DNA from: CAVSBT01 sp964609465
Lineage (GTDB): Bacteria > Chloroflexota > Dehalococcoidia > DSTF01 > JALHUB01
Length of the DNA: 5,254 nucleotides
Reading direction: 5' to 3'
Assembly: GCA_964609465.1 (NCBI GenBank)
Contig: CAZSSQ010000167.1
Location: 1-5,254 of the forward strand
Shown here piece after piece: positions 1-5,231 of this stretch (positions are counted from its first letter, which is position 1; every line of letters begins with the position of its first letter). The translations under genes were made by a program, and so were the position numbers. A model generated the notes under the pieces. It was not told the origin of the DNA and searched no databases. It saw only the letters and a list, made by a program, of their open reading frames with translations.

Positions 1-65
1 CAAGAAAAAGTGGTCGGGGCGTCCTCGGAGCCAGCGGCGGCTCAGCCCACGAAGGCACCCCGACC
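1..65 (-). terminator. Candidate intrinsic terminator of the minus-strand receiver-usp operon
   Basis: Read on the minus strand, an 8 bp perfect stem pairs positions 58-65 with 12-19. It continues inward with wobble pairs and mismatches to about position 27/50. One base after the stem comes ACTTTTTCTT (positions 11 to 2), a U-rich tail as expected of a Rho-independent terminator. A nested GAGCC/GGCTC hairpin (28-32 with 39-43) occupies the apical region. The orientation suits the usp gene ending at 300, about 235 bp away. The loop is longer than in a typical terminator, and the same element recurs at 221-296 without a T tract, so termination may not be its only role. Confidence 0.5.
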
Positions 66-83
66 AGCGGAGGGAGGGAGACC
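11..83. repeat. Structured direct repeat, copy 1
   Basis: This 73 bp element closely matches 221-296. The first 30 bp differ at only two positions, and the last ~25 bp (CCCCGACC, then GCGGAGGGAGGGAGA) differ at one or two. Only the apical loop region (about 41-57) has diverged and is 3 bp shorter. The arms of a large hairpin lie inside the conserved parts. The conserved GGAGGGAGGGAGA block lies outside the stem, which a plain terminator would not need. It may be a small dispersed repeat or a structured RNA element. I do not recognise it as a named family. Confidence 0.75.
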
Positions 84-220
84 AGTTTAACGGTCAAACC
101 CAACCCCGGCCCTGCTGTCAGCAAAGCCTGAGGGGTTCAACTCAGTGGCAGCCCGTCGATACCTCCTCTGCCACTCTTGCTATCGTTCTCGCCGCCTTGC
201 CAAACCTCCGTTGGTTCTTG
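84..220. other. Non-coding spacer with an 8 bp-stem hairpin
   Basis: No reading frame here has convincing protein character or a good ribosome binding site. The clearest structure is a perfect 8 bp inverted repeat, AGTGGCAG (144-151) with CTGCCACT (168-175), enclosing a 16-base loop. A smaller hairpin, CTGAG (128-132) with CTCAG (141-145), abuts it and overlaps it by two bases, so the two are mutually exclusive at their edges. No T tract follows on either strand, so neither is called a terminator. No tRNA could be folded from the GGTTCAA at 134-140. Confidence 0.4.
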
Positions 221-296
221 TGGCCGGGGCGTCCTCGGGGCCAGCGGCGGTACGGTAACCCGCGAGGGCGCCCCGACCCGCGGAGGGAGGGAGACG
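221..296. repeat. Structured direct repeat, copy 2
   Basis: This is the second copy of the element at 11-83, starting exactly 210 bp later and ending 3 bp before the usp stop codon. It forms a 13 bp stem (225-237 with 263-275) that is fully paired on the plus-strand RNA with one G-U wobble. The same stem on the minus strand has one C-A mismatch. The apical part differs from copy 1 (TACGGTAACC against CTCAGCCCAC) while the stem is kept. It lacks the T tract seen beside copy 1, so on the minus strand it would be a hairpin without a classical terminator tail. Confidence 0.75.
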
Positions 297-299
297 CCT

Positions 300-836
300 T
301 TAGTCGAGTGCAGCGCCCGAAGGCCTCACCAGGAGGACCGGCGCCACCCCCGACTGCACCACCTGAGAGGCAACACTGCCCTGCACCAGGCGGCTCAGGC
401 CCGAGCGGCCGTGGGTCGCCATGGCGATAAGGTCCACAGCCTGCTCCCGGGCATATTCCACAATTACTCCCGACGGATTGTCCGAAAGATGGACAACCCG
501 TTTCACCTCCAGACCCTCGAAGGCATGTGCCTTCTCTACCAGGTATTCGTCCAGTTCATGTTCGCGGCGGCTGATGAACTGCTCCTTGGTCTCCACCGGC
601 ACCGTTTCCATTCGCGGATAGTAGCCTGTGCGGGGCGTATCGAACGGAAACGAGCCGATGATGGGCAGCTTCACCATGACATCCGGCGTCACGCGCTTCC
701 CCCGGCCCAGGTCCCGGGGCGGATGCCCCGCGATGAGCAGGTGCACTTCCGCTCCCGTGGCGCGCGCCAGCCGCTCCGCCGGCTCCAGCACCGCCTCCGA
801 CAACTTTGAACCATCCAGGGTGACCAGGATTCGCAA
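300..836 (-). CDS. Universal stress protein (UspA family, ATP-binding type)
   Basis: This 178-residue cytoplasmic UspA-fold protein starts with the family's beta1 strand and LDGS turn (residues 1-10, MRILVTLDGS). It ends with the nucleotide-binding segment: D135, then MATHGRSG (139-146), a nine-residue spacer after G143, and G153-S154. That matches the G-x2-G-x9-G(S/T) motif of ATP-binding Usps except that the first Gly is Ala, a common variant. PVLLVRP (166-172) is the usual last strand. A ~35-residue insert (about 45-80, with the PRTGYYP stretch) makes it longer than the usual 140-150 residues. The start is TTG, chosen because an AGGAGG sits 5 bases upstream and the frame begins directly with the beta strand. 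It lies 25 bp downstream of the receiver gene and is probably co-transcribed with it. Usps bind ATP and support survival in stress or energy limitation; the exact role here is unknown. Confidence 0.92.
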   Translation of the reverse strand: MRILVTLDGSKLSEAVLEPAERLARATGAEVHLLIAGHPPRDLGRGKRVTPDVMVKLPIIGSFPFDTPRTGYYPRMETVPVETKEQFISRREHELDEYLVEKAHAFEGLEVKRVVHLSDNPSGVIVEYAREQAVDLIAMATHGRSGLSRLVQGSVASQVVQSGVAPVLLVRPSGAALD

Positions 837-841
837 GTCCC

Positions 842-847
842 CCTCCT
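842..847 (-). promoter_or_regulatory. Ribosome binding site fixing the usp TTG start
   Basis: AGGAGG on the minus strand, 5 bases before the TTG at 836-834, in the short gap between the receiver gene and usp. The perfect Shine-Dalgarno sequence supports the non-ATG start. Confidence 0.75.
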
Positions 848-861
848 GATTCCGGAGGGCC

Positions 862-1323
862 CTAGGCCGCCCCCATCGGGATCTGGGACGCGCGCCTGGC
901 CGCCCGCGACCGCGAACCGGAGGCCGGCGCCAGGACTCGACGGATCTGGGTCACCCGCAATGGCTTGGTAAGGAAGAAGTCGGCGGCCCGGCGGGCGCCG
1001 ACTTCCAGGTCACTCCAGCAAGGCGTCAGGACGGCGATAGGCGTCTCAGGCTGCCTGACGCGGATGGCACCCGCCAGGTGAGACGCCAGCCTGGGGGCTG
1101 ATTCCCAGTCCAGCACCACCATCCGGAACCTTTCATCGATGGCGTCTGTGAGGTCTGGGTCTCGCCAGCTCTTGAGGACTGGGCGCTGCCCTTCCTCCGC
1201 CACCATCATAGAAAGAACTTGCCTGACGCGATCCTCGTCCGCAACGATCAAGACGCGTCCAGGCTCGTTATCCGCCGCACGCTCTCGCGAGGGCTTGCCA
1301 GCGACGGGCTCCCTCCCAGTCAA
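862..1323 (-). CDS. Stand-alone response-regulator receiver-domain protein
   Basis: The protein has 153 residues from the start chosen here. A CheY-like receiver spans about residues 22-132 with no output domain. Visible active-site residues are the acidic patch VLIVADED (24-31; the first of the usual two Asp is Ala28, the second is Asp29), the phospho-acceptor Asp72 in VVLDW, Thr100 in AVLT, and Lys120 in LTKP. It could therefore be phosphorylated, but Mg2+ binding may be weakened. A ~21-residue polar leader precedes the domain, and a short basic tail (SRSRAARRA) follows it. The frame stays open upstream to a GTG at 1368 (168 residues), but no ribosome binding site precedes that codon. The TTG at 1323 has GGAGG six bases upstream. 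It is the first gene of a probable operon with usp and is divergent from the kinase gene. A role as a phosphoryl sink or protein-interaction switch for the neighbouring kinase is plausible but inferred. Confidence 0.8.
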   Translation of the reverse strand: MTGREPVAGKPSRERAADNEPGRVLIVADEDRVRQVLSMMVAEEGQRPVLKSWRDPDLTDAIDERFRMVVLDWESAPRLASHLAGAIRVRQPETPIAVLTPCWSDLEVGARRAADFFLTKPLRVTQIRRVLAPASGSRSRAARRASQIPMGAA

Positions 1324-1329
1324 AGCAAG

Positions 1330-1334
1330 CCTCC
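1330..1334 (-). promoter_or_regulatory. Ribosome binding site choosing the TTG start of the receiver gene
   Basis: GGAGG on the minus strand, six bases before TTG at 1323-1321. It lies inside the longer possible frame and argues for the 153-residue product rather than the GTG-initiated 168-residue one. Confidence 0.6.
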
Positions 1335-1370
1335 AGGGGCTTCTCAGGCGCCCTGGCTCCCCCGCCACCG

Positions 1371-1410
1371 CTACGCCTGACTCTAGTGACGATTCTCACC
1401 AGCGATAAGG
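1371..1410 (+). repeat. Split direct repeat, interrupted copy
   Basis: CTACGCCTG (1371-1379) and GCGATAAGG (1402-1410) occur in this order with 22 bases between them. At 1507-1523 the same two words are fused into one 17-base word sharing a single G. The first copy thus looks like the second with 23 bases inserted, or the second like a deletion product. The two flank most of the divergent regulatory region. Confidence 0.5.
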
Positions 1411-1431
1411 GCCGTCCGTACCGAACTCGCA

Positions 1432-1445
1432 GGGCCATTCGGCCC
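1432..1445. promoter_or_regulatory. Candidate DosR-box-like operator (inverted repeat)
   Basis: GGGCC-ATTC-GGCCC is a perfect 5-4-5 inverted repeat. The mycobacterial DosR box core is GGGAC-N4-GTCCC, with the same half-site spacing and differing at one symmetric position per half. Its centre lies about 62 bp upstream of the presumed kinase transcription start, a usual place for an activator. The regulator at 3872-4546 has DosR-like DNA-contact residues. GC-rich palindromes arise easily in such a genome, so this remains tentative. Confidence 0.3.
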
Positions 1446-1488
1446 CAGGCCCCAATACCGCGCAAGGCTTCGGATAAGCTTGCTGGTG

Positions 1489-1494
1489 TATAAT
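1489..1494 (+). promoter_or_regulatory. Sigma-70-type -10 box for the kinase-regulator operon
   Basis: A perfect TATAAT stands out in GC-rich sequence, 36 bases before the GTG start of the kinase gene. It predicts a transcript starting near 1501 with a leader of about 30 bases. No good -35 hexamer occurs 16-18 bases upstream. That place is taken by an imperfect inverted repeat, GCAAG (1462-1466) and CTTGC (1479-1483). A weak -35 is common at activator-dependent promoters. No convincing minus-strand promoter was found for the divergent receiver-usp pair. Confidence 0.6.
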
Positions 1495-1506
1495 GACATC
1501 GCGAAC

Positions 1507-1523
1507 CTACGCCTGCGATAAGG
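1507..1523 (+). repeat. Split direct repeat, uninterrupted copy
   Basis: The 17-base word CTACGCCTGCGATAAGG matches the two outer words of 1371-1410 exactly. It lies in the predicted kinase leader, and its last bases overlap the AAGGA ribosome binding site (1520-1524) six bases before the GTG start. Confidence 0.5.
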
Positions 1524-1530
1524 AAGCAAG

Positions 1531-3882
1531 GTGCAAGCCCTCTCCACTCGTCTACGCTGGGCTACTGTCGTCGTCGCGACGGTCCTTCTGCTGGCCCTGG
1601 AAACGGTCATGCTGGTCGTCGTGGAACCTCTCACTGCGCCCTGGGTGGCCGTTCCCGTAGCAGCCGCCGTCACCCTCCTGGGCGTCACATTCTTCTTCAA
1701 ATTCATCTTCCAGATCATAGAGGGTGTCCAGGTGCACCTGGTCCAGCGCAACCGCCAGCTCTTTGCCCTGAACGCCGTCGGTGACGTCCTGGGCCAATCC
1801 CTGGAGCTGGAGGACATGGTGGGGCGCACACTGGAGAAGGTACTGGAGGTCACCGAAAGCAGGGCCGGCGTCGTCTTCGTGCTGGATGAGGACTCCGGGC
1901 GCATGATCGCCTGCGGGGCGCGAGGAGAGGGTCACGAGGCGCTCCTCGGTCTGGGCGGCGGCACCATCGAGGAGGTCGCCGACAGCGTCGTGCTGCGCAC
2001 ACCCCAAGATGCCGCCGAGGCGGTGGCGGAGGCGGCGCGCGACAGCGGGCTGGCACACTTCGCAATCGTGCCCCTCAAGGCCAGGGGAAAGGCTGTGGGC
2101 ATGATGGCCATAGCCTCCGACCGTCAGCGTGAGCTGGGTGAGACGGAGCAACAGTGGCTGGCTTCCATGGGCGCCCAGATAGGCGTGGCCATCGAGAACA
2201 GCCACCTCTACCGGGCGGCACGCCGGCGCACCGAGCAACTGTCGGCCCTCAACGAGGCCAGCCTCAGCCTCACCTCTGAGCTGTCCCTAGAGGCCGTCTT
2301 GCAGAAGGTAGTGGACCTCAGCCGCCAGGTGGTGCAGGCCCGCTACGGAGCCCTGGGCGTCCTGGACAAGCAGGGGCGCATCCAGGAGTTCATCACCTCC
2401 GGCATCAGCGCCAAAGAGCGAAAGCGCATCGGGCACCCTCCCGAGGGCAAGGGGGTCCTGGGCCTCATCATGCGGGAGGGCAAGGCACTGCGCCTGGCCG
2501 ACATCGGCGCCCATCCCCAGTCCGCCGGCTTTCCTCCCCATCACCCGCTTATGCACAGCTTCCTCGGGCTTCCCATCGTCTACAAAGGGCGCACCATCGG
2601 CGACCTCTACCTGACGGATAAGGAGGGCGGCGCCGAGTTCACTCAGGAGGACCAGGACGCCGTTACCCTTTTCGCTGCCCAGGCAGCGGTGGCCATCGAG
2701 AACGCCCGTCTCTACGAGGAGGAGCGGCGCCGCGCCCAGGAGTGGAGGAGCCTCTTCGAGCTGGGCGAACAGGTGGCTGCCAGCCTCGACCTGCATGCCC
2801 TCCTGGAGACGGCGGTGCAGCGGGCCCAGGAGCTCCTCAGGACTGATGTCGCTATGCTCACCCTGCTCTCGCCGGGCGGCGACGAGCTAGCCATAGCGGC
2901 TTGTGTGGGCCTCTGCACCGAGTCCCTGCGCAATCTGCGCGTCCCCGTCAGTCAGACCATGCCTCAGCCCCCTGCCCAAGAGGAGACCCCCGTCATCATT
3001 GAGGATTACCTGACCGACCCTCGCCGCACGACGCCGCCCATCCCTGAGATCCTGGAGGAGCATCTGGTGTCCTTCATCGCTGCCCGCTTCGCTGCCAAGG
3101 GCAACCTCCTGGGAGTGCTCCACGTGGCCAACCGGACCCCCACGCACTTCTCGGAGCACGATGCAAAGCTGCTCCAGGCGTTCGCCAACCTGGCGGCCAT
3201 CGCCGTCGAGAACGCCCGCCTCTACGAACAGGTGCAGTCCCTGGCAGTGCTGGAGGAGCGCCAGCGCATCGGCATGGACCTCCATGACGGCGTCATTCAG
3301 TCCATCTACGCCGTAGGTCTGAACCTGGAGGAGTGCTCCGAGGAGGTGTTCAACCAGCCCGGCGACGTCCGGGTGCGGCTGGAGAAGGCCATCAACGACC
3401 TGAACCAGGTTATCAAGGACATCCGCAGCTACATCTTTGACCTGCGCCCTCGCGCCCTCGAGTCAACCAACCTCGCAGACGCCCTGTCCGCCCTCATCCG
3501 GGAGCTGCGGGTGAACAGCCTCGTCGATGCAAACCTGGTGGTGGACGGCGGTCGAGACCTGAGCTCGATGCTGACGGAAGACCAGGTCACCAACCTTTTC
3601 CACATAGCACAGGAGGCCCTGGCCAACGCGCAGAAGCACGCCCGCGCCTCGGTGGTGGAGGCTCGCCTGACGACGCGGAACGGCGTTCTGCGCCTGGCCA
3701 TCTCCGACAACGGGGTCGGCTTTGCCCCGGGACGCGGCACCGAGCCCGGCCACGGGGGCCTGCGTAACATGGCGGAACGGGCCCAGAGCCTGGGCGGGCG
3801 CCTCTCCCTGGAGAGCGCTCCGGGCAAGGGCACCTCTGTGGTGGTGGAGGTCCCCATAGGGAGGGAGAGCAATGACGGATAG
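1531..3882 (+). CDS. Membrane-anchored triple-GAF sensor histidine kinase, DosS/DevS-like
   Basis: This 783-residue NarL-partner-type kinase starts at GTG, with AAGGA six bases upstream. Two hydrophobic helices (about 11-33 and 37-60) form a hairpin with almost no external loop, so sensing is probably cytoplasmic. Three GAF modules follow (about 75-228, 240-396, 408-566). Each ends in a similar helix, with VAIENSHLY, VAIENARLY and IAVENARLY repeating every 168-170 residues. GAF2 resembles the haem GAF-A of mycobacterial DosS/DosT: it has ARYGALG, GFPPHHP and GDLYLTDK, placing His338 and Tyr360 where DosS has its haem ligand His149 and distal Tyr171, 22 residues apart in both. The HisKA_3 domain has phospho-acceptor His585 in DLHDGVIQ. 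The HATPase domain shows the N box EALANAQKHA (Asn699), the G1 box SDNGVGF (Asp726) and a GHGGLRNM loop. Its stop overlaps the regulator gene by 11 bp, which indicates a cognate pair. The kinase call is near certain; haem binding is inferred. Confidence 0.95.
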   Translation: MQALSTRLRWATVVVATVLLLALETVMLVVVEPLTAPWVAVPVAAAVTLLGVTFFFKFIFQIIEGVQVHLVQRNRQLFALNAVGDVLGQSLELEDMVGRTLEKVLEVTESRAGVVFVLDEDSGRMIACGARGEGHEALLGLGGGTIEEVADSVVLRTPQDAAEAVAEAARDSGLAHFAIVPLKARGKAVGMMAIASDRQRELGETEQQWLASMGAQIGVAIENSHLYRAARRRTEQLSALNEASLSLTSELSLEAVLQKVVDLSRQVVQARYGALGVLDKQGRIQEFITSGISAKERKRIGHPPEGKGVLGLIMREGKALRLADIGAHPQSAGFPPHHPLMHSFLGLPIVYKGRTIGDLYLTDKEGGAEFTQEDQDAVTLFAAQAAVAIENARLYEEERRRAQEWRSLFELGEQVAASLDLHALLETAVQRAQELLRTDVAMLTLLSPGGDELAIAACVGLCTESLRNLRVPVSQTMPQPPAQEETPVIIEDYLTDPRRTTPPIPEILEEHLVSFIAARFAAKGNLLGVLHVANRTPTHFSEHDAKLLQAFANLAAIAVENARLYEQVQSLAVLEERQRIGMDLHDGVIQSIYAVGLNLEECSEEVFNQPGDVRVRLEKAINDLNQVIKDIRSYIFDLRPRALESTNLADALSALIRELRVNSLVDANLVVDGGRDLSSMLTEDQVTNLFHIAQEALANAQKHARASVVEARLTTRNGVLRLAISDNGVGFAPGRGTEPGHGGLRNMAERAQSLGGRLSLESAPGKGTSVVVEVPIGRESNDG

Positions 3883-4546
3883 ACCTCTGCGGGTGCTCAT
3901 CGTGGACGACCACGAGGTGGTGCGGGAGGGCCTGCGCTCCATCCTGAACCGCCGCGAGGGCATCAACGTGGTGGGAGAGGCCGGCACCGTCAGCACAGCC
4001 GTCGAAGAGGCGGCCCGGCTCCGGCCAGACGTGGTCATCATGGACGTGCGGCTGCCCGACGGCAGCGGCGTGGAGGCCTGCCGCGAGATCCGACAGGAGA
4101 ACCCGAATACCAAGGTCATCATGCTCACCTCCTACGCCGACGACGAGGCCGTCTTTGCCTCCATCCTCGCCGGCGCGGCTGGCTACCTCCTCAAGCAGAC
4201 CCGGGGCCACGCCCTGGCTGAGGCCATCGAGGCGGTTGCCCAGGGCGGCTCCCTGCTGGACCCCGCCGTCACGCAGAAGGTGCTGGAGCGGGTGCGCAGC
4301 CTCGGCGGCCGCCGGCCCGACGACAGCCTGGCCAGCCTTTCCGACCAGGAGCAGAAGATCCTCCTCCTCATCGCTGAGGGCAAGACCAACAAGGAGATCG
4401 CCGAGGAGATCTTCCTCAGCGATAAGACGGTCAAGAACTACGTCAGCAGCATCCTTAGCAAGCTCAACCTGCGCCGTCGAGCCGAGGCCGCCGCTTTCAT
4501 CGCCCGCAAGGGCCTGGGGAGAGACGGGGAGGAAAGGGGCGAGTAG
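3872..4546 (+). CDS. NarL/LuxR-family response regulator, DosR/DevR-like
   Basis: This 224-residue DNA-binding regulator has the usual family length. The receiver (about 6-122) has the acidic pair Asp12-Asp13 in VDDHE, phospho-acceptor Asp58 in MDVRLPDG, Thr86 in LTSY and Lys108 in LLKQ, a complete active site. A linker leads to a LuxR-type helix-turn-helix (about 155-212). Its recognition helix reads SDKTVKNYVSSIL; Lys185, Lys188 and Asn189 match the DosR contact residues Lys179, Lys182 and Asn183 as I recall them. LTSYADDEAVFASILAGAAGY also closely follows DosR. The ATG lies inside the end of the kinase gene, and GGAGG seven bases upstream supports translational coupling. The upstream kinase is its predicted phosphodonor. 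Likely targets are its own operon and the divergent receiver-usp pair, which is inference. NarL-like regulation of other stimuli remains possible. Confidence 0.95.
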   Translation: MTDRPLRVLIVDDHEVVREGLRSILNRREGINVVGEAGTVSTAVEEAARLRPDVVIMDVRLPDGSGVEACREIRQENPNTKVIMLTSYADDEAVFASILAGAAGYLLKQTRGHALAEAIEAVAQGGSLLDPAVTQKVLERVRSLGGRRPDDSLASLSDQEQKILLLIAEGKTNKEIAEEIFLSDKTVKNYVSSILSKLNLRRRAEAAAFIARKGLGRDGEERGE

Positions 4547-4786
4547 GTCCGCCCGCCCCTCTGCCGCCGGGCGCCACTTGCTGATCCCCAGAGCGACGGC
4601 ACTTCACGTAACGCCCTGGAACGAGCCCAAATGGCTGAGGCTTTCAGTCCGTTCGGCCCCCGCTTTTCGTGACTGTCTTACGCTGCGGGCGGGTCTCAAT
4701 GGCGCTTATGCTCGACCCAGCCACTCGGAGATACTGTTCTAGGACATAGGTGTCTCCGCTCCGCGGGGGCTGGAAAGGATTTGAGT
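4547..4786. other. Intergenic region between regulator and single-domain receiver
   Basis: The 240 bp hold no convincing gene; a long plus-strand frame through 4155-4742 is a shadow of the regulator. A 6 bp inverted repeat, CGCCCG (4550-4555) with CGGGCG (4568-4573), follows the regulator stop but has no T tract, so it is at most a weak terminator. GATACT at 4730-4735 could be a -10 box for the downstream receiver, but no recognisable -35 accompanies it. The downstream gene probably has its own promoter, but which bases form it cannot be said. Confidence 0.35.
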
Positions 4787-5176
4787 TTGGCGGGCAAGAT
4801 CCGCGTAATGATTGTGGATGACCACGAGCGCGTCCGGCACGAGCTTGTGGCTTCGCTGGCGCGCTGTGAGGCCGTTGAGGTGGTGGGCGCCACCGGCTGC
4901 GCCGAGGAGGCCACCCGCTGGCTAGCCGAACGCCACCCCGACGTGGCCCTGCTGGACGTCAAGCGCGATGACGGCGGCGGCCTGGATCTCTGCCGCTGCC
5001 TGTCGGGCAATGGTCACGGCTGCGCAGTGGTAATCCTCACCTCCTACTTGAGCCGGGAGGAATGGCGCGATGCGCGGGAGGCTGGCGCCGCCGACTACCT
5101 CTTCAAGCAGATCGACTCCAAGGCCCTGCTGGCCAAGATCACGGAGGTAGTACAGTTCACCTCTGGCTCCTTGTAG
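4787..5176 (+). CDS. Single-domain response regulator (NarL-type receiver only)
   Basis: This 129-residue protein is one complete receiver domain that ends just after its last helix, with no DNA-binding domain. The active site is intact: Asp11-Asp12 in VDDHE, phospho-acceptor Asp57 in LLDVKRDDGGG, Thr85 in ILTSY, and Lys107 in LFKQ. Its sequence (VDDHE, LDV, LTSY, LFKQ) is closer to the neighbouring DosR-like receiver than to the minus-strand receiver, suggesting a duplicated receiver that lost, or never had, the output domain. Two TTG codons could start it. The one at 4787 has AAGGA seven bases upstream, whereas the one at 4781 (131 residues) has it only one base away, so 4787 is preferred. 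It may compete for phosphate from the kinase or act through protein contacts; both are inference. Nothing indicates truncation at the nucleotide level. Confidence 0.88.
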   Translation: MAGKIRVMIVDDHERVRHELVASLARCEAVEVVGATGCAEEATRWLAERHPDVALLDVKRDDGGGLDLCRCLSGNGHGCAVVILTSYLSREEWRDAREAGAADYLFKQIDSKALLAKITEVVQFTSGSL

Positions 5177-5179
5177 TGA

Positions 5180-5211
5180 AGCCAGCCCCGGCCTGAGAAC
5201 CAGGGCTGACT
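5180..5211 (+). other. Hairpin just after the single-domain receiver
   Basis: AGCCAGCCC (5180-5188) pairs with GGGCTGACT (5203-5211) across a 14-base loop with one C-A mismatch. It begins four bases after the stop codon. The following CTCCCCCTT is pyrimidine-rich but lacks a real T run, so it may slow or protect the transcript end rather than terminate it alone. Confidence 0.35.
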
Positions 5212-5231
5212 CTCCCCCTTAGAACGCATCG

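Noticed and set aside
128..151. Possible tRNA T arm around GGTTCAA at 134-140
   Set aside because: The flanking stems do not give a 5 bp stem with a 7-base loop, and no acceptor, D or anticodon arm could be assembled around it.
221..296. T-box riboswitch suggested by GCGGTACGGTAACCCGCG in repeat copy 2
   Set aside because: The T-box core GGGTGGNACCGCG is not present, there is no specifier stem or downstream aminoacyl-tRNA or amino-acid gene, and the corresponding loop in copy 1 is unrelated.
837..847. GGGACTT on the minus strand next to the usp start as a second DosR half-site
   Set aside because: It overlaps the ribosome binding site and start codon, lacks the inverted partner half-site, and is expected from the G-rich Shine-Dalgarno context.
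177..849. Plus-strand reading frames across 177-849 (up to 210 codons)
   Set aside because: They lie antisense to the usp gene, have low-complexity Arg/Pro/Ser-rich translations with no family resemblance, and lack ribosome binding sites. They are shadows caused by high GC.
1552..2238. Long minus-strand frame of 228 codons inside the kinase gene, and similar minus-strand frames to 4434
   Set aside because: The plus-strand frame encodes clear GAF, HisKA_3, HATPase and receiver motifs over the same bases. The antisense translations show no recognisable domain.
4706..4735. TTATGC-18-GATACT as promoter of the single-domain receiver
   Set aside because: The -35 candidate matches the consensus at only two positions, so it is mentioned as a weak possibility in the intergenic entry and not called.
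4155..4742. Plus-strand frame of 195 codons overlapping the regulator and running into the gap
   Set aside because: It is a +1-frame shadow of the regulator, rich in Arg, Ser and Pro, with no own ribosome binding site; past 4546 it is only an open tail.
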